A DNA stretch of 64,000 bases from Anthoceros angustus (taxonomy: Eukaryota; Streptophyta; Anthocerotopsida; Anthocerotales; Anthocerotaceae): positions 496,001-560,000 of the forward strand of contig VJWM01000118.1 of the NCBI GenBank assembly GCA_010909165.1, written 5' to 3'. This document shows positions 25,027-37,980 of the stretch, one piece after another. How positions within the stretch are numbered: the first letter of the stretch is position 1; the number at the start of each line of letters is the position of its first letter. The notes beneath the pieces are model-generated. The model made no database searches, was not told the DNA's origin, and saw only the letters and a program-made list of their open reading frames with translations. The position numbers were made by a program, and so were the translations under genes.

Positions 25027-25082
25027 GTTTGTCTATGGCTAGCTAAACAAGGATGTCCTTGTCTATGGCTAGCTAGACAGGG
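25027..25082 (+). repeat. 26-bp direct repeat
   Basis: TTGTCTATGGCTAGCTA followed by (A/G)ACA occurs twice head to tail, with a related piece (TGTAGCTAGCGAGA) about 75 bases on. Confidence 0.7.
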
Positions 25083-25439
25083 GTGCCGGTAGCCAGAACC
25101 ACATCTTCTTTCTTTCATGTCCAAAATTGTCCTTGTTTTATCTGTAGCTAGCGAGAAAAGGGTGTTTTAAGCTATAACCAAATCCTTTTTCTTTCCTTTC
25201 TGCCCATTAGTATCGTCTCGGAATAGAGTCTTTTCAAGCATTTGCACTATCTTTGTCTCATGAGAGGGTCTTTTCATGCAAATGCACTATCTTTAGCTTT
25301 ATCACTTAGATTATTCAAATTAATTTTGTAATTCTACATCGTTGTTTCTAGAGTAAGTTGAAAAATATAACAGCATAGGGAGAAGAAGACAATAAGGGTA
25401 TCTTAAATTTATGTTCAAACATCTCAAGGACCTTTTTCT

Positions 25440-26523
25440 CCCCGAAGATCCTTCTATAGCGGCTTCTCGGAGCTCTTTTCCCTAGCTGCTGTTGTGGCTC
25501 GGGGAGAGACCTCTCATCGGATCTCTCATGCCTTTATGCGGCTTCTCAGCCGTACTATTGCTCTCCAATGCCGCTCCCTTCACTAGAAGCACCTCAATCC
25601 CCTCTAATTTGGCATTACCACTCCAGGGGTTATGAGTCCATGGTGTCTAGAGTGAAGGCATGCCTCGACACCCACCTAGAGTGGGTGGTCTTATAGGTGG
25701 ATGTGGAGAACGCCCTCAATACCATCTCTAGAGATATCATCTTTGAGGAGCTCAGGGACGGTGGCAGTGTCTTGGGGAGCCTTATCCCTTAGGTGCTTCT
25801 ACGGGAGGTCCTTCAACCTCTACTATCAACACAAGAACGTGTCATCAGGATTTGCCGTCTCTATCTTGGAGTTGGCCATGGGTACGAGGCAGGGTGACCC
25901 TCTCAGCGGTGCTCTCTTCATCATCGCTTACTACAGGGCCCTATCCAGAGCTGCCTCCTCAACGCATAACTGTGTCTTCCCTTCGCTGACAGACGACTCT
26001 CACATCCTCGAGCCTAAGGACAAGGTCAAGGAGGCCTTCAAGCTCTTCTTTCATGAGCTTTCTTTGGTGGGCTTGAAGGTCAAGCTGTCCAAGTGCTGTG
26101 TTAAGTCTCTATGAGGGATCCCCCCTACTTTGCGATTCTTTGCTAGGGAGATAGCTTCGGCCCTCGGCCTGCGGATTTTGGGGGTCACCTTCGGTTCCCC
26201 TGACTTCATAAGGAGCTTCCTTGACCAGGCTCTCGCAAAAGAGCTCTCCCACATCGAGGACCTCCCTTTCCTGGAGGATGCACATGTGGCCTTTGGTATA
26301 CTTTCCTCCAGCTTTGCTAGGCGCCTTGGTTACCTCATCCGCACGTTGTCCCCGCCTTCAATCCTTTTGTCCTAGCTGGAGGGGTTTGAAAGGAAGATCA
26401 TGGACACTCTTGGTGATATCATGAGCCCCGGGGCTTCTGAGTTCCCTACAAGCAATCTTCCCCGCTGGCAAGCATCCCTGCTAGTGTGATTTGGAAGAAC
26501 AGGTCTACTGTCATTGGAGCTAT
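25440..26523 (+). pseudogene. LINE reverse transcriptase, 5' (left) half
   Basis: The plus strand shows the order of a non-LTR reverse transcriptase: a YRPIA-like start, a LDTHLEWVV-like block leading to a VDVENAFNT-like catalytic motif (25690-25720), ELAMGTRQGDPLSGALF (25873-25923) and a catalytic-site segment LTDDSHI near 25988, where the family normally has a (Y/F/A)-DD box. A later KLSKC motif lies near 26083. Several stops and frame changes show it is defective. It is cut at 26523 by the gypsy insertion and resumes at 57158. Confidence 0.82.
26519..26523. other. Target-site duplication GCTAT, left copy
   Basis: The bases GCTAT immediately precede TGTGGGC, the first bases of the gypsy LTR, and recur directly after its last CA at 57153-57157. 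Five bases is the normal Ty3/gypsy duplication length. Confidence 0.85.
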
Positions 26524-28999
26524 TGTGGGCTATGCACTTCCCTGGGGAGTTAAGAAATAAGTAGGGTTTCTGTTTTTTTTAGGATTGAAGGACAACAAGG
26601 CGAAAAGGAGGAATAAATTGGGGTAGCGCCGACTAGGCTCGGAGTATACCCGACTCGGAGTGAACAACGGACCCCATCACTATGGCAAGCTCCGACCACG
26701 CCGGAGTAACGGATAAGTCCGAACCCACTCCAGTCAAAACAGATAAGTACGCCAGTGAAAGTAACCCAGGAGCGGAGGCGTGAGGATGACGAGGCGGCGC
26801 CACGGACGCGGCCCCGAGTGGAGGTCGGGCATGCGAGGTCAGACCGTAACTCGCCGAGGCCGCAGGCAGTATTCACGCCCGCGGCGCGCGGCGTAAGCCG
26901 AGTAAGCGGGCGTGGGGTCGAGTAAGCCATGCACTCGCGCTACGGACAACGAAGAGGCGCCTTTCCCTGTTACTTCCAAGCGCCGAGGAGGGAGGTCATT
27001 ACCGCAGCCTCCGCATATCTCATCCTTGCGCCCGCAATCTCGCGCTTATCTGGGCGCCTGGGCCACCTTTTAGAGCGCGCCCACCGTCAAGGTTGGAGCA
27101 ACAACGCGCGCGCGAGGAACATCGTGCTGGCCGACTCGCCAGCCCAAAGAACAAGAGGAGGAGAAAGCAATGGCACCCAAAAAGCCGGCGCTGGAGCCAA
27201 GGGACCGTGGAGCGCAACATTGTGACCCGCGCTATCCGGACTTGGGCCCCGGCCGGAGGAAGTGGGAATTGGTAGGGGAATGGCACTGGATGTATTCCAG
27301 CCAGTTCGACCTTCGAAGCTATTTTGGTCCGGAGTTCGCCGGAAGATGTTACGGCCAACAAGGAGGTTCGATCCAAGAACCTCCGGAGGACCCGAGGCGA
27401 TGGACCTTGAGGTCCCGAGGCGGCCTACAACCGCCAAGGAGGAAGAAGGGGCGTGGTGCAGCCCCTTAAGGCGAAGGGGAAGATAGGGCCAGCCCACGTG
27501 GCGATCCGAGGCCGAACGCAATCGGACAACGGATGGTTCATATCCGTCAGGCTATGCACTGGGAGTTAGGAAATAAGTAGGGTTTCGCTTTTTTAGGATT
27601 GAAGGATAAATAAGGCGAAAAGGAGGAATAAATTGGGGTAGCGCGACGAGGCTCGAGTATACTCCGACTGGAGTGAACAACGGACCCCGCAACCACTATG
27701 GCAAGCTCCGACTACGGAGTAACGGATAAGTCCGAACCCACCCAGTGTCAAAATAGGATAAGTACGCCAGGAAAGTAACCCGGGAGCGAGGCGTGAGGAT
27801 GACGAGGCGAGGACGGCCTACAACCGCCCGAAGGAGGAAGAAGGGGGCGGTGCAGCCCCTTAAGGCGAAGGGGAAGATAGGCCAGCCCCAGCGCGATGCG
27901 CCGAGGCTCGAACGCAATGACAACCAACGGATGGTTCATCATCCGGCTATGCACTGGGAGTTAGGAAATAAGTAGGGTTTCGCTTTTTTAGGATTGAAGG
28001 ATAAATAAGGCGAAAAGGAGGAATAAATTGGGGTAGCGCGACGAGGCTCGAGTATACTCCGACTGGAGTGAACAACGGACCCCGCAACCACTATGGCAAG
28101 CTCCGACTACGGAGTAACGGATAAGTCCGAACCCACCCAGTGTCAAAATAGGATAAGTACGCCAGGAAAGTAACCCGGGAGCGAGGCGTGAGGATGACGA
28201 GGCGAGGACGGCCCCGAGTGGAGGTCGGGCATGCGAGGTCGACCGTAACCTTGCAGGCCGCAGGCAGTATTCACGCCCGCGGGTCGCGCGGCGCGTAAGG
28301 CCGAGAGTAAGCGGCGAGGGTCGAGTACGCCATGCACTCGCGCATGGACAACGAAGAGGCGCCTTCCGCCCAGCGCCATTTCCACAAGCGCCAAGGAGGG
28401 AGGTCCACGCGCAGCCCGCATAATCCTCACAGCCTTGCGCCCGCAATCCGGCTCGCGCGCTTTTGGGCGCCACCAGAGCGCGGGCGCACCGCCAAGGTTG
28501 GAGCAACAACGCGGGAGGAACATCGTGCCGACTCGCCAGCCAGCAACAAGAGGAGGAGAAAGCAATGGCACCCAAAAGCCGACGGAGTCTGGGAGCCATG
28601 GACCGTGGAGCGCAACATTGTGACCCGCGCTATCCGGACTTCGGGCCCCGGAGGAAGTGGGAATTGGTGCAGAGTGGCATCCGGACGTGTTCCAAATGGT
28701 CTGGACCTTTGACAACGCTACTCTAGTCCGGAGTTTGCCCGAAGATGCGGCGATCAACAAGGAGGTCCGATCCAAGAACCTCCGGAGGACCCGAGGCGAT
28801 GGACCTTGAGGTCCCGAGGATGGCCTACAACCGCCAAGGAGGAAGAAGGGGCGTGGTGCCGAGCCCCTTAAGGCGAAGGGAAGATAGGGCCCCACGCGGC
28901 GTCGAGGCTCGAACGCAGCGGACAACCAACGGATGGTTGATATCCGATCCGCCGATACGAGTAAGGGCGGTAGCCCGGATCATTGTCCATTGAACTCGC

Positions 29000-29022
29000 C
29001 ACCAAGGTGGATCACCTTGGTG
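29000..29022 (+). repeat. Perfect 10-bp inverted repeat conserved in every LTR copy
   Basis: CACCAAGGTG-GAT-CACCTTGGTG forms a hairpin with a 3-base loop. The same sequence is unchanged at 30983-31005, 32610-32632, 43911-43933 and 53805-53827, whereas the flanks vary by indels. Confidence 0.85.
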
Positions 29023-32000
29023 ATAACTGTATTCTCGCATGCGCCCAATGGGAAGAGAGCGACCGGGAAGGATTATCTTCGCCCGGGCAGAGGCACGCAA
29101 GCTAAGGAGCGAAGCCCTCGCCATCGCCGACCCCTACCGATTCATGTATGGGGACATTTCGAGCTCCTCAAGGAGGGAGAGCTTGAGCGGGCGCCCAAGG
29201 GCCGGAGGCCCCGCTGTAGAGCGTGCAAGGGCGCCGAGGTGGGGGTCGCCCTTCAAGACCAAGCGGACTCGGAGGAGGACGATCGAGGATTCCTGACTCC
29301 ATACGTCGAGCGAACCCCTCACCACCTGGGAAGTTTGGGAGGCGATTCCCCTTCCCTCCTTTTGGTGCCCTCCGAGCGCATGTGAGGGAGCGATGCCGGA
29401 GGGCGCTGGCGGCTCCGCACCGGCGTAATAACAGCCAACAACCACGACGGCCGCCGAGCCCCGACGAACTCAACGGGAGCCAAGAGGCGGAAGACGGTGC
29501 CGCTTACCAACGCAAAGACCTCGAGGTGTGACTTACCCCGCCACCTGAGTGGCAAGAGGTCAAGAGGCGTAAGGAGGGCGAAGGGACGCCCAAGGAGTGG
29601 AGGTCACCGCGCAGCCCCACCTCGAGCCGGCCTGCCCCCGAAGAAGGCAAAAGAGCTTGCTCCTGACCCCTCACCTCCTCCGAGCCCTGTGAGAAAGAGG
29701 GCACAAAGGAGTTAGAGGCCAAGAGGGCCAAGAGGGTGAGACTCGACTCACCACTCGGGACCCGAGGGTCCCGATTAGGTCCGAGAACCCACCGACTTAC
29801 TCCGGATCGGTATGGAGGTCCTTGGACCGAGAAATGCCGGCCCCACTACGGACTTTGTGGGGGCCTCACGGCCGTGGAAGAAACACGTGAGTCCTGCTAC
29901 ATATGGACGGAATGCTTTGGGGTCTCGTGGTACATGAGAAGACCTGTGGAAGTGGAGGCCACCCGAGGAGGATGGTGGAACCCAAGAGCAAGTGAAGGCG
30001 GCCGAGGGGCAAAGGAAAAGGCGGAGTCCCTCGCCGGATCGAGGAAGGGAAACGCCGGGTGGAGCGCGAGGCCCGGCGTTCACAGATCAAGGTTCTTCAC
30101 CGTCACAGGCAAGCTCCGACTACGCCGAGTAACGGATAAGTCCGAACCCACCCAGTCAAAATAGGATAAGTACGCCAGGAAAGTAACCGGGAGCGAGGCG
30201 TGAGGATGACGAGGCGGCGCCACGGACGGCCCCGAGTGGAGGTCGGGCATGCAGAGGCCAGAGACCTGCTGAGGCCGCAGGCAGTATTCACGCCCGCTGG
30301 CCGCGCGCGGCCGAGGCAAGCGAGGGTCGAGTAAGCCATGCACTCGCGCTACGGACAACGAAGAGGCGCCGAAGCATTTCCACAAGCGCGCCAAGGAGGG
30401 AGGTCGCGCAGCCTCCGCATAATCCTCGCCCTTGCGCCCGCAATCCGCTCGCGCGCCTTTTGGGCGCCGCAGAGCGCGCACCGCAAGGTTGGAGCAACAA
30501 CGCGCGAAGGAGGAACATCGTGCCGACTCGCCGCCAGCCTACAAAGAACAAGAGGAGGAGAAGCAATGGCACCCAAAAGCGAAGTCTGGGAGCCATGGAC
30601 CGTGGAGCGCAACACCCGCGCTATCCGGACTTCGGCCGGAGGAAGCAGGGGAATTGGTGCAGAGGCATCCGGACGTGTTCCAAATGGTCGGACCTTTGAC
30701 AACGCTACCTAGTCCGGAGTTTGCCCGAAGATGCGGCGATCAACAAGGAGGTCCGATCCAAGAACCTCCGGAGGACTCGGCGATGGACCTTGAGGTCCCG
30801 AGGATGGCCTACAACCGCTCAAGGAGGAAGAAGGGGTGGTGCCGAGCCCCTTAAGGCGAAGGGAAGATAGGGCCAGCGGCGATGCCGAGGCTCGAACGCA
30901 GGACAACCAACGGATGGTTGATATCCGATCCGCCGGATACCGAGTAAGGGCGGTAGCCCGGATCATTGTCCATTGAACTCGCCACCAAGGTGGATCACCT
31001 TGGTGATAACTCGCTGGTATTCTCGCATGCGCCCAATGGGAAGAGAGCGACTGGGAAGGATTATCTTCGCCTGCTCAGAGGCACGCTAAGGAGCGAGAAG
31101 CCTCGCCATCGGGGTGACCCATACACCGATTCATGTATGGGGACATTTCGAGCTCTCAAGGAGGGAGAGCTTGAGCGGCGCCCAAGGGCCGGAGGCCCCG
31201 CCAAGTAGAGCGTGCAAGGGCGCCTGAGGTGGGGGTCGCCCTTCAAGACCAAGCGACTCGGAGGAGGACGATCGAGGATTCCTGACTCATACGCCGAGCG
31301 AACCCCTCACCACCTGTGGAAGTTTGGGAGGCGATTCCCCTTCCTCCTTTTGGTGCCCCTCCGCCAAGCAGTGAGGGAGCGATGCCGGAGGGCGCTCGGC
31401 CCAGACTGACAACAGCCAACAACGACCGAGCCCCGACGAACTCAACGGGAGCCAAGAGGCGGAAGACGGTGCCGCTTACCAACGCAAAGACCTCGAGGTG
31501 CCAGACTTACCCCGCCACCTGAGTGGCAAGAGGTCAAGAGGCGTAAGGAGGGCGAAGGGACGTGGCCCAAGGAGCAGGAGGTCACCGCAGCCCCACCTCG
31601 AGCCGGGCCTGCCCCCTGTGAAGGGGCAAAAGAGCTTGCTCCTGACCCCTCACCTCCTCCGAGCCCTGGAGAAAGAGGGCACAAAGGAGTTAGAGGCCAA
31701 GAGGGCCAAGAGGGTGAGACTGACACCACTGTGACCCGAGGGTCCCGATTAGGTCCGAGAACCCACCGACTTACTCCGGATCGCGGTATGGAGGTCCTTG
31801 GCGGACCGAGAAATGCCGGCCCCACTACGGACTTTGTGGGGGCCTCACGGCCGTGGAAGAAACACGGCGAGTCTGCTACCGCCATGGACGGAATGCTTTG
31901 GGGTCTCGTGGTACAATGAGAAGACCTGAAGTGGAGGCCACCCGAGGAGGATGGTGGAACCCAAGAGCAAAGGAAAAGGCGGAGTCCCTCGCCGGATCGA

Positions 32001-34784
32001 GGAAGGGAAACGCCGGTGGCGGAGCGCGAGGCCGGTTCAGATCAAGGTTCTTCACCGCGGCAACAAGCAAGCTCAGAGGCCCAAGCGGGCGGAGGACCTT
32101 GCAGCTAAGAGGGAAGCGCAGAGGCGGAAGAGGCCCGGCACAAGCAGAGAGCTCGGGACCGGAGGCGGCCTGCCAGAGCGCAAATGGGCGAGGCCTGTAA
32201 AGGCGGCGAAGGAGCGGAAGTCACGGATCCTACCGCACGTGATCGGAACCGTGGAGAGAGTCACAGACCGAGGCTAACTCAAGGCCGCGACAAAGGCTAT
32301 GGAGCAGAAGGCCAAGACTCGGGAGATAGAGGATCTCCGAGTGCAGAGGTAGAAGGGAGGCGCAGCAGATGGAGGATGAAGGACACTGGAGCTACAACCC
32401 AAGATGCGCTTGAGCAAGTGATTCTCAACGAGAGAATCCACGACCGAGCACGAAAGAGTGCCTGCCTCAAGACGGAGGAAAATCGCGACTATCCAAGGAG
32501 TTGGACGCTGCTGAAGGAGCCGGAGGAAGTCCGGAGCCTGGACGGAGGTATCCGATCCGCCGGATACCGAGTAAGGGCGGTAGCCCGGATCATTGTCCAT
32601 TGAACTCGCCACCAAGGTGGATCACCTTGGTGATAACTCGCTGGTATTCTCGCATGCGCCCAATGGGAAGAGAGCGACTGGGAAGGATTATCTTCGCCTG
32701 CTCAGAGGCACGCTAAGGAGCGAGAAGCCTCATCGGACCCATACACCGATTCATGTATGGGGACATTTCGAGCTCTCAAGGAGGGAGAGCTTGAGCGGCG
32801 CCCAAGGGCCGGAGGCCCCGCCAAGTAGAGCGTGCAAGGGCGCCTGAGGTGGGGGTCGCCCTTCAAGACCAAGCGACTCGGAGGAGGACGATCGAGGATT
32901 CCTGACTCATACGCCGAGCGAACCCCTCACCACCTGTGGAAGTTTGGGAGGCGATTCCCCTTCCTCCTTTTGGTGCCCCTCCGCCAAGCAGTGAGGGAGC
33001 GATGCCGGAGGGCGCTCGGCCCAGACTGACAACAGCCAACAACGACCGAGCCCCGACGAACTCAACGGGAGCCAAGAGGCGGAAGACGGTGCCGCTTACC
33101 AACGCAAAGACCTCGAGGTGCCAGACTTACCCCGCCCACGGAGTGGCAAGAGGTCAAGAGGCGTAAGGAGGGCGAAAGGGACGTGGCCCAAGGAGCAGGA
33201 GGTCACCGCAGCCCCACCTCGAGCCGGGCCTGCCCCCTGTGAAGGGGCAAAAGAGCTTGCTCCTGACCCCTCACCTCCTCCGAGCCTGGAGAAAGAGGGC
33301 ACAAAGGAGTTAGAGGCCAAGAGGGCCAAGAGGGTGAGACTGACACCACTGTGACCGAGGGTCCCGATTAGGTCCGAGAACCCACCGACTTACTCCGGAT
33401 CGCGGTATGGAGGTCCTTGGCGGACCGAGAAATGCCGGCCCCACTACGGACTTTGTGGGGCCTCACGGCCGTGGAAGAAACACGGCGAGTCTGCTACCGC
33501 CATGGACGGAATGCTTTGGGGTCTCGTGGTACAATGAGAAGACCTGAAGTGGAGGCCACCCGAGGAGGATGGTGGAACCCAAGAGCAAAGGAAAAGGCGG
33601 AGTCCCTCGCCGGATCGAGGAAGGGAAACGCCGGTGGCGGAGCGCGAGGCCGGTTCAGATCAAGGTTCTTCACCGCGGCAACAAGCAAGCTCAGAGGCCC
33701 AAGCGGCGGAGGACCTTGCAAAGGGGGGAAGCGCAGCAGAGGCTAAGAGGCCCCGCACAAGCAGAGAGCTCGACCGCGGAGGCGGCCCGGAGAGCGGCCA
33801 AGTGGGCGAGGCCTGTAAAGGCGGCGAAGGAGCGGGGGCAAGAGCGACCGGATCACTACAGACGTGATCGAACCGTGGAGAGAGTCACACCGAGGCTACT
33901 CGCCGTGACAAAGCATGGAGATGGAGGCAAGACTCGGGAGATAGAGGATCTCCAGTGCAAGGGGAGGTAGAGGAGGCGCAGCAGATGGAGGATGAAGGAC
34001 ACTGGAGCTACAACCCAAGATGCGCCGGAGCAGCAGTGATTCTCAACGAGAGAATCCACGACTCGAGCACAAACAGAGCAGCCCGCCCGTCTCAAGACGG
34101 AGGAAAATCGCGACTATCCAAGGAGTTGGACGCTGCTGCTGCTGAGGAAGTCCCGAGCCTGGACGGAGGTATCGATCACCGGAGAGGGAGCGAGCTAAAG
34201 GCCGTAATGAACGGAGGAGCGAGCACCGAAGTGGGGAAAAGAAGCCGTCCGTCCGAAAGGCGGAAGGGAACGCGCGAAGGCGGGCGGCGGAGGAAACGAC
34301 GGAGCGAGAAAGTGAGCGGGTGCAACAGAGGTGACCGAGGCCTCCGAGAGCGCCCCGGCCCCACCACAACTGGCAGGAGAGGTGGCCCAACAAGCCGGCA
34401 AAAGACGCCCTAACACTTATGGCGGAGGGAGTATCGGCTCCGCACACGTGGAAGAGGCAATTCAACAAGTCGATCTGACTTTGCCTATTACCACGCCGAG
34501 CCCTCGCGAGAAGCCTCGACGGCCGCCGACGGACGGACCGGAAGGCTCAAGGAGATGAAGGCCACGGGACAAAGACAGGACCCTAGTGGCCCCTGCTTGG
34601 AGATGACGGAGCGAGAGGAGCAACCGGAGGAGCGAACGAGGGAGCGGATGCGATCGAGGTAAGCACCCCGACCTCACCATGGAAGGAGGGGCCAACGGAG
34701 AGCCATCGGGCGATCGGGAACATGGGAGGACTTGAGGGAGAGCCACGGAGGAGTCCCGTGAGGGAGGAAACCCGGTGGGCGTGA

Positions 34785-34930
34785 GTCCGGACTTTGTCCG
34801 ACCCAGGGAGGCCGGACCAAGTCCGACCAAGTCCGGACTCAAGTCCGGACAGAATAAGTCCGACTCAAGTCCGACCAAGTCCGGACTTTGTCCGGACCCG
34901 AGGTCCGGACCCGAGGTCCGGACCCTGAGA
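34785..34930 (+). repeat. TCCGGA-rich short repeat array in LTR1
   Basis: A cluster of degenerate units of about 10 bases, of the form CAAGTCCGGA, many with the palindrome TCCGGA. Matching clusters are at 46115-46260 (LTR2) and 56055-56165 (LTR3), with different unit numbers in each. Confidence 0.85.
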
Positions 34931-35922
34931 CAAGGTCGGACCTAGCCACGACCTGTGAATAAGCCGGACTCAAGTTCGTGAGTCGAGACAGACCTCGAGG
35001 ACCGCGGGCAAGAAGGAGGAGCCCCTTCGACTTACGCTTAGGGGAGCCGATAGCCGGTGGCCCCACCGCCAAGGACCTGTGGAGGGGCCAGGGAGGATGA
35101 CGCCGTGGTAACGGCGGTTGTCGACCGCCAGAGCCCAACCCGGCTGTGATTCCGGGAGAGGAGGGGCCCGCCTCACGGATCATCCGATTGGGTGCACCAC
35201 AACCGCCTGACGGGATTGGACCACCCATTCCGAGGCCTGTGACCTTCCCACACAAGGCGAGATAGGGGATAGGGGTAGGCGTCGATTAGGGTATACCGAG
35301 CTATCACCGTAATAGGGGTGTAAAGACGCCACCTTGGGCGCAGATAAGAGGGCCGAGGTCGCCTAGTAAAGCATCTTTCTTGGTGTTGATGCCGCGCCTT
35401 GCACCTTTGTGAGTCTTCTTGCTAACGTGAGTCCCGAGTCACCGAAAGGTGCACGATACCCGGGAGATTGATCAAGGTCCCGTGACGGACTTAACGCTGT
35501 GTGTGTGCAGGAAGGGTGATCGGTGATCCGTGCTCGTCCGAGCCGCGTCCGACACCGAACGGACTGAACGTGAGCCGAGGAACTCCGGAGGTGTCGGACG
35601 AGAGGCCCGCGAACGACGGAGGAGGTCCGGATCACAGAACCGCTTTTTTCTAAGATCAAGAGTGTAGCGTGAGAGGAGAGAGGAAAGGATGATGCGTGAG
35701 GATGTATGTGAACGATACGGACGCCAACGGGTCAAACGCTTGGCCATACCGCAGACGGTGAACGCTAGAGTAGTTAGGAGTATGTGTGTTGAGACCGAAC
35801 GAGCGCTAAGGACGGTAAGAATCACCAAACGCTAAACGGGCCTATCATTCCCTTGGGAACGGACTTCTTCCTACAACGACACGGATTGGCGCGGCCGGCT
35901 ATCGAAAAGTCCCGCCACATTT

Positions 35923-35940
35923 TGGCGCCGGGAATGAAAT
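35923..35940 (+). other. Primer-binding site of internal unit 1 (TGGCGCC type)
   Basis: TGGCGCCGGGAATGAAATC follows the LTR end by three bases. The copy in unit 2 (47227 on) reads TGGCGCCTGCCGGGA, closer to the plant gypsy primer site TGGCGCCGTTGCCGGGGA that pairs with the 3' end of tRNA-Asp. Confidence 0.7.
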
Positions 35941-36189
35941 CGGTGGTGCCGCAGCGCGCCCTTAGGAAGAGAAGGTAAGTGAATGCGTGGCGGTCGAGCG
36001 ACGGTCAAGAGTGAACCGCCGGAGGATCGGACGTGGTCACCTCGCTGCTCTCCGAGCCGTGAGAGGGAGAGACGCCAAACCCAACGAGAGCACCGCCGAT
36101 CGAGGAGGGAGAACGTGGTCGAATTGTCGGACCAAGACGAGTACGGGTACGAGGGACGCCAACGGAAGAAGGTAGGACCCACGCCTAAC

Positions 36190-37980
36190 CCATCGATGGC
36201 GCAGCCATGGCCCCTACCTCGACCAAACAAGCGACTCCATATTCGGAGGAAGAAGGAGCGGATGCGAGACCTTTGTGGAGGACTTCGTGTCCAAAGCCAA
36301 CTTCAACGGAGAGGGAGTCGACGAGCTCATCCAAATTTTCCAAGGGGTTCTCCGAGGACAGCTCAATGGTATCGGAGAAAGTACCGACCACCGGAGAATG
36401 CCCCACCCGCCTCGCTTGAAGCTTTGAAAATGCCTTCTTAGAACGGTTTCGAGGATCGACCAGTGAGGGGTATGTATTATCAAAGTTGGAAAATCAAGCG
36501 AGGAAGAAGGAGAAGCCGGGCTCAGACATCGAGCGGTTCTATGCCCGAGGATCGGCATCCAACCCATACCACGATGCAAGCGGTGGACGGTTCGCGCCGG
36601 TCTAGCCAAACCCATGGCTGCACGCCGCCGCCGAGAAGGACGTGGGCAAGGCGGTCGAGCGGCCAAAAACTACGAGGAATCGCTACATCGAGGATAAAGA
36701 AATCCGCTCAAGGAGGCAAGAAGAAGAAGAAGAAACGGGTTCGGGACTGAGGAGGAAGAGTCTGAGGAGGAGGAAGACCAATCGGAGGTGTCTCGGAGGA
36801 GGAGCCGTCCAAGAAGAGACGGAGGTCTCTAGCGAGGAAGAGTATCCCGCAAGAAGAAGAGCAAGAAGGCCCGCTAAAAGAAGAGGAGGTAAGAAGGAGG
36901 TGGTGACACCAAGTCGTCCGAGAAGCTCCACGACCCGACTCCCTCAAAGGAGGTAGCAGTCCGGGAGGACGGAAAAGTGATAAAGAGAGTAGAGGACCGC
37001 GATAAACCGTGTTAAGGACCGAGAGCGCGGAAAACACCGACTACGATTGTGTGCCGTGTGCCGAACACGCCATTCGAATCCAACCGCCTCAAGGCCGGTG
37101 CATCAAGTGGACTACGAATACGAGGAGGAGGCCGAGGAGCAATGGGAAGAGGCCTATCGCATGTGAAGCCCCTCCGGGCCGCGATATCCCAAAACCATGT
37201 ATCCGCCAACCGGAGGTCCGTCAATACAACGAGCCCCACCGATGCAAAGACCGCATGGGAGCCCTTCGTATCCTCCGACGGCCGTGGTCTTGGAATCGGA
37301 ATCTCGCCATTACTCCAACGCGTGTCCGCACTCCAACGAGGCGGGGTAATGGGGACTTCGAGCGGCCGGTGGCGATCGCAAGGTGGGCATATGACAGCAA
37401 GACGCTATGTCCCAACCCCGCAAGGACGTACGATATGCCACACCAAGCGGAGAACCCGACCACCAACGCCACCTCCTAAGACTACTGGACGGCAAGTCAA
37501 GATGCTCACATGGAGTGGGAAGAGATTCCCAGGTACGCGAGATGGAAAAGAACAAGAAGGTACGGTGGGGTGTCGAAAGGAAGGGAGTGGGAAATCTTGA
37601 GGTGTCTACTGTAGGAAGGAAGGAGCGACGAGAAAGGCGCCATTGAAGAAGAACAAGATCGAGGAAGCCACGGACGCCGAGGAAGGCAATCAAACGGAAA
37701 TACCAGCAGAGGATCCGACCGATGAAGGAGGGCTGACGGCAGCCTCCCGAGGGATTACCCAAGGAAGTTCTCCGACAGATGTGGAGAAGGGAACGTGCCT
37801 CCCGCGACGGCCGACGTTAGCCACCGGACGTAGTCCGGAGGTGACCGAGATGTTGCAGGAGGAAATGCGCAAGCATCCGGAGAATACCGTAACAAGTGAC
37901 CCGGGAGAGGATGAGGACGCAGCAGATCCTCGATTGGGGTAGAAGCCTCGCCTTTAATGTGGCGGACGATGATGAATCGC
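36190..37980 (+). pseudogene. gypsy gag, unit 1 (frame-broken)
   Basis: The plus strand contains, in switching frames, the retrotransposon gag core: a GF-ED start, an AQWYR motif near 36360, an EALK-FL-RF stretch near 36415-36450 and a DIERFYARG-like piece near 36525. Highly charged Lys/Glu tracts follow near 36710-36900 and an Arg/Pro-rich segment near 37100-37500. A CCHC zinc knuckle could not be confirmed. It parallels 47480-49280 in unit 2. Confidence 0.65.

Larger units (their letters stand above)
24330..25430. other. Intergenic with short tandem repeats
   Basis: This is the upstream region of CSN1 (-) and the flank of the LINE. It contains a 113-base repeat and a 26-base repeat (listed separately) and AT-rich unique sequence. 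No gene was recognised. Confidence 0.5.
26524..35919 (+). repeat. LTR1, expanded to 9.4 kb by internal duplications
   Basis: Compared with the 4.39-kb LTR3, it reads as five overlapping pieces: 26524-27548 (LTR bases 1 to about 990), 27549-27948 (start again, with a middle deletion), 27949-30104 (about 5 to 2130), 30105-32545 (about 156 to 2660) and 32546-35919 (about 983 to the end). It lacks the AATAAA seen in the other two LTRs (GTGTAAAGACGCC at about 35318-35330). Confidence 0.85.

Noticed and set aside
28143..28925. 260-residue minus-strand frame in the LTR
   Set aside because: It lies within the GC-rich LTR, is not open in the other LTR copies and has no family signature.
34785..34930. 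CRISPR-like array
   Set aside because: Units of about 10 bases without spacers in a plant retrotransposon LTR do not have CRISPR architecture.
36700..36760. Microsatellite (AAG)n as a separate repeat
   Set aside because: It is the Lys/Glu-rich part of gypsy gag and recurs at the same place in unit 2.
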